Source: Oscillospiraceae bacterium
Lineage (GTDB): Bacteria > Bacillota > Clostridia > Oscillospirales > Oscillospiraceae
Assembly: GCA_024404735.1 (NCBI GenBank)
Contig: JAKSPP010000087.1
Span: 1-6,293 of the forward strand
DNA length: 6,293 nucleotides
Reading direction: 5' to 3'
In this document: in pieces, positions 1 through 5,098 of the stretch
How the letters are laid out: every line of letters starts with the position of its first letter
How positions within the stretch are numbered: position 1 is the first letter of the stretch
Notes under the pieces: model-generated
Databases searched by the model: none
Told to the model about the DNA's origin: nothing
The model's input: the letters and a program-made list of their open reading frames with translations, nothing else
Translations under genes and position numbers: made by a program

Positions 1-69
1 CCTTTTCTTAGGTCTCAGTGCTTCTTTTTTTAGCGCTATTTTGCAACGCGCCCATACAATTCATTCATA

Positions 70-1005
70 TCAGAATGTTTTCCAGCAGTTCTTTTTCAAA
101 AACTCACCGATAACCGAAATATCCTCACCTTCATAGTATGCAACGAGCTTCTTTTTGAATTCCGGTACATGGGCCTCCGGAATAACAAGGAATCCATTTC
201 CGTGTGCAATGAGATAATGATTTGCGTAAATAACCGATGCTCTCTTATTACCATCAATGAATATTTGAGTCTTCATGCAGTACATACACAATTCAATGGC
301 AATATCGATTGTGTCTCTTCCGGAACTCAGAATCTCATCAATTCGTTCTTTCACAACCGATTCAACGGGGACTGGAGGTTTATATATGCTTCCCCCAATG
401 GTTACGGGGACTCCCCGAATGCGTCCGCCGTATGCAAAAAAGCCCTCGTTTACAAGCCCTGCGATATGGCACAGTAGATAGTAATCCGATTTTGCCTGAA
501 TCACATCCGAATCCAGAATGAATTCCCAGGCGTGCTTCAGATTGAGAATCTTCTGAATATCCGATGCTGTCATTCCGTTGACGGTTCCGTTATCTATAAT
601 ATCCTCCGTCTGCGGAAACGAGGTTGCCACGCCCTCCAGAACGGCCTGGTCATATATATTGGACTTCATATTTGCTCTTGCAAAATCCAGATTCTGAATC
701 ACACGGGGATGGAGCTCCGAAGAAACATAGCCAAGGTCTGAAAGCTTTTTATCTATTTTCCGAATAGCTTTTTTGAGTTCTCTCAGTTCCCGTGCATTGC
801 GAAGCAGAAGCTGGTACAAATCCTCCGAATAGATATCCACATAGGTTGAGGTCAGACGACTGCCAATCCTCTTGCGAATATAGATGTACTTTCCGCTTGC
901 GTTTTCTTTGACCTCCGGTGTACCGTCATAGGGAATCAGATTAATGCGTGCCTGATAATCCGCTTTATCCTGTAAAAGCTTACGGATTTCGTAAAAGTCA
1001 TTCAT
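70..1005 (-). CDS. Fic-domain protein with non-canonical active-site motif
   Basis: This 311-residue protein is related to Fic enzymes, which usually transfer AMP or another phosphate-containing group from a nucleotide to a target protein. The Fic core runs roughly from residue 95 to 290. The active-site loop at 247-255 reads QIFIDGNKR, which aligns with H-x-F-x-(D/E)-G-N-(G/K)-R; Phe249, Asp251, Gly252, Asn253 and Arg255 are kept, but the catalytic His is Gln247 (codon CAA at 265-267). An AVLEG segment (121-125) resembles the Fic autoinhibitory (S/T)xxxE(G/N) motif, with Gln120 in place of Ser/Thr. The N-terminal ~95 residues are charged and include a probable helical or coiled segment (66-92). 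The ATG has a good AAAGGAG site 9 nt upstream. No partner antitoxin gene is visible, although only 69 nt lie downstream. GC is visibly lower than in trpA (22/60 at 181-240 against 37/60 at 2041-2100), so it may be acquired. The family is confident; the target and activity are unknown. Confidence 0.88.
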   Translation of the reverse strand: MNDFYEIRKLLQDKADYQARINLIPYDGTPEVKENASGKYIYIRKRIGSRLTSTYVDIYSEDLYQLLLRNARELRELKKAIRKIDKKLSDLGYVSSELHPRVIQNLDFARANMKSNIYDQAVLEGVATSFPQTEDIIDNGTVNGMTASDIQKILNLKHAWEFILDSDVIQAKSDYYLLCHIAGLVNEGFFAYGGRIRGVPVTIGGSIYKPPVPVESVVKERIDEILSSGRDTIDIAIELCMYCMKTQIFIDGNKRASVIYANHYLIAHGNGFLVIPEAHVPEFKKKLVAYYEGEDISVIGEFLKKNCWKTF

Positions 1006-1017
1006 ACCGGCATCTCC

Positions 1018-1062
1018 TTTAGGGAACTTTTATGAGCTTAATATATCATAAAGTTCCCTAAA
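1018..1062. promoter_or_regulatory. Long inverted repeat, probable operator over the fic promoter
   Basis: Two perfect 13-bp arms, TTTAGGGAACTTT (1018-1030) and AAAGTTCCCTAAA (1050-1062), face each other. Inside them ATGA (1032-1035) and TCAT (1046-1049) also pair, after one unpaired base at 1031. One arm lies in the -35/-10 spacer, the -10 lies between the arms, and the other arm covers the predicted leader and overlaps the AAAGGAG ribosome binding site. Because transcription should start near 1033, only one arm would be in the RNA. A DNA operator for a dimeric repressor therefore fits better than an RNA hairpin. The regulator is not identifiable here. Confidence 0.7.
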
Positions 1063-1068
1063 ATGCAA
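1040..1068 (-). promoter_or_regulatory. Predicted promoter of the fic gene
   Basis: On the minus strand a -35-like TTGCAT (1063-1068) is followed after exactly 17 nt by a TATATT -10 box (1040-1045). The -10 is preceded by TGA, giving an extended -10 (TGnTATATT). This predicts a transcript start near 1033 and a short leader of about 28 nt before the ATG. The -35 matches consensus weakly; the extended -10 and the spacing carry the call. Confidence 0.65.
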
Positions 1069-1155
1069 TAAAAAACAGGGAAGGTATTGAGGATTACGGC
1101 CGGTGTTGTAGTATGGGAGGACGAGGGGGGACTGCGGAGGGAGGCACTACCTTGC

Positions 1156-1177
1156 GGCGCGGATAGGAATCCGCGCC
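1156..1177. repeat. Short palindromic REP-like hairpin
   Basis: GGCGCGGAT (1156-1164) and ATCCGCGCC (1169-1177) form a perfect 9-bp stem with an AGGA loop. It is followed at once by CCCTACGA (1176-1183), an octamer that also closes both 140-bp units (1320-1327 and 1460-1467). This suggests it belongs to the same class of intergenic repeat. There is no T-tract on either side, so it is not an intrinsic terminator. Confidence 0.6.
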
Positions 1178-1201
1178 CTACGACGGAGGAAGTGTGTTTA
1201 G

Positions 1202-1481
1202 CTGAGAGGAAACCGCAAGAGTTAGCGGGTCGTCGGGGTAGCGAAGCGTCCGAGCGGCAATGAATTTGCCCCGGTGGGGCAAAGAACCGCGAGGTGACCG
1301 AGCCGCAGCGAGAACCGCCCCCTACGAAAGGGTAACTTTACCTGAGAGGAAACCGTGAGAGTTAACGGGTCGTCGGGGTAGCGAAGCGTCCGAGCGGCAA
1401 TGAATTTGCCCCGGTGGGGCAAAGAACCGCGAGGTGACCGAGCCGCAGCGAGAACCGACCCCTACGAAAGGGAATTTACAT
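1202..1481. repeat. Two tandem copies of a 140-bp intergenic repeat
   Basis: Unit one (1202-1341) and unit two (1342-1481) both begin CTGAGAGGAAACCG. They are identical at 127 of 131 aligned positions; the differences are 1216/1356, 1217/1357, 1225/1365 and 1318/1458. They diverge only over the last ~9 nt. Each unit contains an 8-bp stem, TTTGCCCC-GGT-GGGGCAAA (1265-1283 and 1405-1423), and ends near CCCTACGAAAGGG. The 140-nt period is not a multiple of three and no frame stays open across both copies in a protein-like way, so the element is non-coding. It is probably an interspersed, mobilisable or recombination-prone repeat. Its function is unknown. Confidence 0.85.
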
Positions 1482-1540
1482 TGTCATAACCGCAAGGTTT
1501 TGCGTGGGAATGAATTTATATTGCAGGAAGCCGGAAAGAA

Positions 1541-1570
1541 TTAAGGCGCAGAAAACTATCTGCGCCTTAA
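1541..1570 (-). terminator. Predicted terminator of the trpBA operon
   Basis: TTAAGGCGCAG (1541-1551) and CTGCGCCTTAA (1560-1570) form a perfect 11-bp stem with an 8-nt loop, about 70 nt beyond the trpA stop. On the minus strand the stem is followed by TTCTTTCC, a modest pyrimidine tail. On the plus strand no T-run follows. Orientation toward trpA is therefore preferred. Confidence 0.7.
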
Positions 1571-1637
1571 ATACTAAATCCTTAGATACTATATCCTAAA
1601 TACTAAATACTATATTCCAAATACTATACTATATTAC
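1570..1637. repeat. AT-rich degenerate ATACTA micro-repeat
   Basis: The hexamer ATACTA occurs six times, starting at 1571, 1586, 1600, 1607, 1621 and 1626. Spacings are near multiples of seven, and the copies are mixed with ATATCC and AAAT pieces. The tract fills the gap between the trpA stop and its terminator, so it would form part of the trpA 3' untranslated RNA. It looks like slippage-derived simple sequence. Confidence 0.6.
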
Positions 1638-1638
1638 A

Positions 1639-2421
1639 TTACCCTTCGGCTCTTACTACGGCGGATTTCATACTCTTTACATACTCGCCGACATAGGCGG
1701 GGCAGTCACGGCCGTACTTTTCCATAAGCTTGATGATGGCAGAGCCGACTATGGCGCCGTCTGCAACAGAGGCCATTTTCTCCGCCTGCTCCGGCGTGGA
1801 GATGCCGAAGCCGGTTCCCACGGGGACGGTGGTGCTTTCCCTTATAAGCTTTACAATTGAGGCAAGGTCCGTTGTAATCTCACTTCTTGTGCCGGTTACA
1901 CCAAGGGAGGAAACGAGGTAAATAAAGCCTTTTGCCTCCTTTGCAATCATTGCGATGCGGTTTTCGGAGGTGGGGGCAATCATGGAGATAAGGTCGAGGC
2001 CGTACTTTTCGCAGAGGGGCTTAAACTCATCCTTCTCCTCGTAGGGGATGTCCGGGAGGATGAGGCCGTCGATTCCGAGGGCGGCGGCCTTTGAGATAAA
2101 CTCCTCGGCGCCGTAGGAATAGACAACGTTTGCGTAGGTCATAAAGACCATGGGAATCGTGACGGTTTTTCTTATTTCCGCAACGAGGTCAAAAATCTTA
2201 TCGGTTGTAACGCCGCCCTTAAGGGCACGGAGGTTTGCCCCCTGAATGACGGGGCCCTCGGCGGTGGGGTCTGAAAAGGGAATGCCGAGCTCAATTAAAT
2301 CGGCACCGTTTTCTGCGGCGGCCTTCACAATTTCGAGGGTTGTTTCAAGGTCGGGGTCACCGCAGGTGATGAAGGGAATGAATGCCTTTTTGTTCTGAAA
2401 GGCCTTGTAAATATTACTCAT
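1639..2421 (-). CDS. trpA: Tryptophan synthase alpha subunit
   Basis: TrpA cleaves indole-3-glycerol phosphate to indole and glyceraldehyde 3-phosphate. The indole passes through a tunnel to TrpB for joining to serine. The 260-residue length is typical, and the whole TIM-barrel sequence is present. The catalytic Glu is Glu44 in IELGIPFSDP. The second catalytic acid, normally Asp (Asp60 in the enteric enzyme), is Glu55 in PTAEGPVIQ. Loop 6 is seen as VTGTRSE, and phosphate-binding stretches GTGFGIS and GAIVGSAI are present. The start chosen is the ATG at 2419-2421, giving MSNIYKAF, because it has a GGGGAGG site just upstream and family alignment begins there. An in-frame ATG at 2446-2448 would add nine residues encoded within trpB. 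The gene overlaps the trpB stop by 8 nt, implying translational coupling. It lies under the upstream Trp T-box and ends before a hairpin terminator. Confidence 0.96.
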   Translation of the reverse strand: MSNIYKAFQNKKAFIPFITCGDPDLETTLEIVKAAAENGADLIELGIPFSDPTAEGPVIQGANLRALKGGVTTDKIFDLVAEIRKTVTIPMVFMTYANVVYSYGAEEFISKAAALGIDGLILPDIPYEEKDEFKPLCEKYGLDLISMIAPTSENRIAMIAKEAKGFIYLVSSLGVTGTRSEITTDLASIVKLIRESTTVPVGTGFGISTPEQAEKMASVADGAIVGSAIIKLMEKYGRDCPAYVGEYVKSMKSAVVRAEG

Positions 2422-3566
2422 GGAGGTCCTCCCCTCTGTATCTGGCAATGGCGGCGCAGTCCTTATCGCCGCGGCCGGAAATTGTTATGACGATGATTTT
2501 ATCCTTCGGGAGCGTGGGGGCGAGCTTCATTGCGTGGGCAACGGCGTGGGCAGACTCGATTGCGGGGATGATGCCCTCGGTTCTTGAGAGGTACTCGAAG
2601 GCGTTGACTGCCTCGTCATCCGTTACGGGGACATATTCCGCCCTTCCGATATCGTGGAGGTAAGCGTGCTCGGGGCCGACGCCGGGGTAATCAAGTCCGG
2701 CGGAGATGGAGTAAACCGGGGCAATCTGGCCGTACTTGTCCTGACAGAAGTAGGACTTCATACCGTGGAAGATGCCGAGGCGGCCCGTTGCAATGGTGGC
2801 GGCTGTCTCGAAGGTGTCCACTCCCCTGCCTGCGGCCTCGCAGCCTATGAGACGGACGGACTCATCATCAATGAAGTTATAGAAGGTGCCGATGGCGTTG
2901 CTGCCGCCGCCAACACAGGCGATTACGGCATCGGGAAGGCGCCCCTCCTTAAGGAGCATCTGTTCCTTAATCTCCTTTGAGATGACGGCCTGAAAATCCC
3001 TTACGATTGTGGGAAAGGGATGGGGACCCATAACGGAGCCGAGGCAGTAATGTGTGTCATCAAGGCGGTTTGTCCACTCGCGCATTGCCTCACTGACGGC
3101 ATCCTTAAGGGTTGCCGTGCCCGTTGTGACGGGAACGACCTTTGCGCCCAGAAGTCTCATTCTGTAGACATTGAGTGCCTGACGCTCCGTATCCTCCTTG
3201 CCCATAAAGACAACGCATTCCATACCGAAAAGTGCGGCGGCGGTTGCCGTTGCAACGCCGTGCTGGCCCGCACCCGTCTCGGCAATGAGGCGTGTTTTGC
3301 CCATCTTCTTTGCAAGAAGAGCCTGCCCAAGAACATTGTTTATTTTATGGGCGCCTGTGTGCCCCGCCCAGGTCCTTCGTCATCTTCTCGGCGTAATAGA
3401 GCCTTGAGGGTCTGCCTGCATAGTCATTGAAGAGCTCGGACAGCTCCCTGTTGAACTCCGGGTCATTTTTATAGAAGTTATAGGCCTTTTCAAGCTCTAT
3501 AACCGCGTTCATAAGCGTCTCGGGGATGTACTGTCCGCCGTGGACGCCGAATCTTCCTTCAGACAT
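2414..3566 (-). pseudogene. trpB: Tryptophan synthase beta subunit, interrupted by a ~32-nt deletion
   Basis: TrpB is the PLP enzyme that condenses indole with L-serine to make tryptophan. The reading frame starts at the ATG 3564-3566 (MSEGRFGVHGGQYIPE) behind an AAAGGAG site. It is clean for 68 residues up to KDLGG, then runs into a stop at 3345-3347. From 3361 the next frame continues as HTGAHKINNVLG, including the PLP lysine (codon 3344-3346), and reads to the stop at 2414. It retains AETGAGQHG, GGGSNAIG and SGRGDKD. The segment normally joining these halves, including the conserved KRED strand, is missing. The span is 1153 nt; adding 32 gives 395 codons, the usual TrpB size, so a single 32-nt deletion near 3361-3363 explains both the gap and the frameshift. 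As written no functional enzyme can be made. An assembly error or a strain-specific deletion cannot be told apart from the sequence alone. Confidence 0.9.
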
Positions 3567-3619
3567 AATAAATTCTCCTTTCGGGTGATGAAAATCGTGG
3601 TTTAGATCTGTCATCACGG

Positions 3620-3664
3620 AAAAACAAAAAGCCCGTCCGTGACTATAATAAGTCAAGGACGAGC
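3620..3664 (-). terminator. Intrinsic terminator of the Trp T-box
   Basis: GCTCGTCCTTGACT (3651-3664) pairs with AGTCACGGACGGGC (3631-3644) over a TATTAT loop, with one mismatch and one wobble pair, and is followed by TTTTTGTTTTT (3620-3630). The upstream arm contains the CTCGTCCTT that the T-box sequence would capture, so this is the conditional terminator. The trpB ribosome binding site lies about 45 nt beyond it. Confidence 0.93.
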
Positions 3665-3919
3665 ATTAATATCATTACTCGCGGTGCCACCTTGATTTAC
3701 GCCCCTTAAGGCGTACCCTTAGCGGGGTACAGACATACCCCCGGCAACTGACGCATGCCCACGCGTTGCGCTATACTCGGGATTTATAACAAATACCCTT
3801 TCCCTCGCACCCTCGGCGGCCCATTTGATAAACCGGTTCGTGCCCCTTTCTCAGCACCGGGGCTCTCTGTGACGGCGTATTTTACCTTTATCTCCGCTTC
3901 AACGGTTTGCTTTTTAATT
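3620..3919 (-). ncRNA. Tryptophan-specific T-box riboswitch leader
   Basis: The leader reads uncharged tRNA-Trp and permits transcription of trpBA only when charged tRNA is scarce. Stem I carries a GGAGATAAAGG stretch (3885-3895) and an AGAGAGC / GGTGCTGAGA distal region (3849-3868). The specifier codon is TGG (3821-3823), followed by a purine and by GCCGC, which can pair with the GCGG at 3894-3897 to close the specifier loop. Hairpins GGGGTA/TACCCC (about 3726-3742) and TACGCC/GGCGTA (about 3698-3715) follow. The T-box AAGGTGGCACCGCGAG lies at 3678-3693. Its TGGC would pair with the GCCA end of tRNA-Trp. AAGG and CGAG of the T-box can pair with CTCGTCCTT to form the antiterminator, competing with the terminator stem. 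Specifier, T-box and downstream genes all agree on tryptophan. Confidence 0.95.
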
Positions 3920-3925
3920 GGCGGT

Positions 3926-3954
3926 ATTTTAGCACTTTAATTCGATAATGTCAA
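3926..3954 (-). promoter_or_regulatory. Predicted promoter of the T-box/trpBA transcript
   Basis: A perfect TTGACA -35 (3949-3954) is separated by 17 nt from a TAAAAT -10 (3926-3931) that is preceded by TGC, an extended -10. The predicted start is near 3919, giving a leader of about 350 nt before trpB. Such a strong promoter fits a system controlled by leader termination rather than by initiation. No operator-like palindrome is evident around it. Confidence 0.88.
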
Positions 3955-4000
3955 TAGCTTTTTTGAGATAGCAAGGGCATTTCGGGGGATTTCCCCGGGC

Positions 4001-4023
4001 GGGAGAGCAAATGTCCCTCTCCC
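4001..4023 (-). other. GC-rich hairpin after the sortase gene
   Basis: GGGAGAG (4001-4007) and CTCTCCC (4017-4023) form a 7-bp stem about 8 nt past the sortase stop. A tight GGGG-ATTT-CCCC hairpin (3985-3996) follows it. Neither has a T-tract on the minus strand, so termination here is uncertain and may be factor-dependent or leaky. Any read-through would enter the T-box leader. Confidence 0.4.
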
Positions 4024-4030
4024 CTGCCCC

Positions 4031-4936
4031 TTATCCGACCTTTCTTGCGAGGGTGAAGAGGAGGAAACGGTCATCACCGGTTGCACCGTTATAGGCACAG
4101 GTGGAGAAGATGACGATTTTGCCGCTCTCCGGGCGGGTTCCCATATTTTCGAAGACGGAGTTGTCCTCGGCGTAGGAAAGGAGCTCCTCCGTGCTCATCT
4201 CATCGCCGATAATATAGTGCTCGGCAAATTCGTCATAAACGACTATGCCCGCAACGGCCCAGAGCTCGTACCTTCCGTCGGGAGTCTCAAGGTACCAGAC
4301 GGGGTGGTCCTCGAAGAAGGACTGCTTTTCGTAGCTTGGCAGAACGCCGAACATGGAGCCGCTTCTTATATTGTGGCCGTAGACGAGGCTGACCTCGTCG
4401 GAGAAGTCGGAGGAGCAGCGGTAATCAAGGAAGATGGCACCGGAGGGGTTGACGCTGCCGTCGGGGAGGTGGCCCGTGTAGTACTGGTTGTCCGTGCCGG
4501 CAACGATGGGGTAATTGACCTGAGTGTCGGGGCAGTAGACCCATGCGGCGGTATTGGGGGCGGTTTCACGGAGGAGGGCAAAGTCGGCATCGATGGGGAA
4601 AACATAATCGATTTCGCCGACGATATCGTCCCAGGTGGGTCTTGTGTCGGGAGTGGGCTCGGGAGAGGCTTCGCCGTCTGCGGAACCGGAATTGGCGTCG
4701 GGAGCCACAGGTGCGGGGGTTACGGTGGGGAGAGAAGGGATTTTTGTGGGCTCAATGATAGTGACTGCGCCGGAGAGCATTTCCGTGCGAAGGGCCTCGG
4801 CACTGCGGCGGTCGAGCTTCTCGGAGATGAGCTTATAGGCCGAGAAAATGAATATTACAAGAAAGATAAGGAGAAAGGTTATGCGGAGGACGGGGGTTTT
4901 CCCCGCATTTTTTCCTTTGCTTGAGAAGAGCTTCAT
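4031..4936 (-). CDS. Class B sortase, membrane-anchored transpeptidase
   Basis: Sortases cut a surface protein at its C-terminal sorting motif and join it to the cell-wall peptide or to another pilin subunit. This 301-residue protein has a short basic N-terminus and one membrane segment (about 18-36), acting as a signal anchor with the enzyme outside. A low-complexity Pro/Thr/Ala/Ser linker follows (about 62-100), then the sortase B domain (about 105-300). The catalytic triad is visible: His188 in VYGHNI, Cys280 in IFSTCAYN and Arg290 in GDDRFLLF. The class B assignment rests on the length between His and Cys and on the STCAYN...DDRF form. The start has a GAGG site and a promoter of its own. 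The gene sits just downstream of a VPKTG-bearing surface protein, its likely substrate. The class call is firm; anchoring versus pilus polymerisation is undecided. Confidence 0.93.
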   Translation of the reverse strand: MKLFSSKGKNAGKTPVLRITFLLIFLVIFIFSAYKLISEKLDRRSAEALRTEMLSGAVTIIEPTKIPSLPTVTPAPVAPDANSGSADGEASPEPTPDTRPTWDDIVGEIDYVFPIDADFALLRETAPNTAAWVYCPDTQVNYPIVAGTDNQYYTGHLPDGSVNPSGAIFLDYRCSSDFSDEVSLVYGHNIRSGSMFGVLPSYEKQSFFEDHPVWYLETPDGRYELWAVAGIVVYDEFAEHYIIGDEMSTEELLSYAEDNSVFENMGTRPESGKIVIFSTCAYNGATGDDRFLLFTLARKVG

Positions 4937-4971
4937 TATTGCACCTCAGGGTGAGATTGGTTTGAAAAGTT

Positions 4972-5000
4972 ATTATATTATAATTTGCGGGAAAATGCAA
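4972..5000 (-). promoter_or_regulatory. Predicted promoter of the sortase gene
   Basis: TTGCAT (4995-5000) lies 17 nt from a perfect TATAAT (4972-4977), predicting a start near 4965 and a leader of about 29 nt. The -35 is weak, but the -10 and spacing are ideal. With the hairpin at 5039-5071 just upstream, the sortase is probably transcribed separately from the surface-protein gene. Confidence 0.72.
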
Positions 5001-5038
5001 GTGCAGGGGGGTGAGGGGAAGATTCCTTACATTATCAA

Positions 5039-5071
5039 AACCGGGCGGTGGCTTACGGCCATCGCCCGGTT
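5039..5071 (-). terminator. Predicted terminator of the surface-protein gene
   Basis: AACCGGGCG (5039-5047) pairs with CGCCCGGTT (5063-5071). The stem continues through TGGC/GCCA with one mismatch at 5048/5062 and closes on a 5-nt loop. Reading on the minus strand it ends in GGTTTTGATAAT, a short T-run, 27 nt past the adhesin stop. On the plus strand the mismatch becomes a G-U pair and a GGTTTTT tract lies a few bases further on, so it may also work in that direction. Confidence 0.75.
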
Positions 5072-5098
5072 GGGTTGGTTTTTAATATGCAGGGAGCT

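Larger units (their letters stand above)
1071..1540. other. Non-coding interval with mosaic repeats
   Basis: No credible gene lies between the fic promoter and the trpA terminator. The stretch at 1071-1150 is G-rich on the plus strand with no recognisable feature. It is followed by a hairpin repeat (1156-1177), a transition segment, the two 140-bp tandem units, and a short tail (1482-1540) containing the small hairpin AACC-GCAA-GGTT (1489-1500). The only open frame of note, 1222-1422 on the minus strand, is an arginine- and proline-rich by-product of the repeat. Confidence 0.7.

Noticed and set aside
11..64. Short minus-strand open frame (18 codons) just after fic
   Set aside because: It has no convincing ribosome binding site or recognisable sequence, and the window edge prevents a judgement about what follows fic.
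1222..1422. 66-codon minus-strand open frame rich in Arg, Pro and Leu
   Set aside because: It lies entirely within the 140-bp tandem repeat, has no clear ribosome binding site, and repeats the same DNA in two different frames because 140 is not divisible by three.
1202..1481. CRISPR array
   Set aside because: There are only two copies, the unit is 140 nt with no variable spacers between short repeats, and no cas gene is present.
3340..3370. Programmed ribosomal frameshift in trpB
   Set aside because: There is no slippery heptamer at the junction, and a frameshift would not supply the roughly 11 conserved residues that are absent from the DNA.
2654..3430. Overlapping plus-strand open frames of 69-136 codons
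   Set aside because: They are antisense to trpB, whose conserved motifs are unambiguous on the other strand.
3567..3656. Upstream in-frame start giving trpB 30 extra residues
   Set aside because: The extension lies in the T-box leader just after the terminator, has no family similarity, and the ATG at 3564-3566 has the good AAAGGAG site.
3670..3919. Trp leader-peptide attenuator
   Set aside because: No short open frame with tandem Trp codons is evident; the conserved T-box sequence, specifier loop and terminator explain the leader better.
4217..4924. 235-codon plus-strand open frame
   Set aside because: It is antisense to the clearly real sortase gene, has Gly/Val-rich content typical of a mirror frame, and resembles no known protein.
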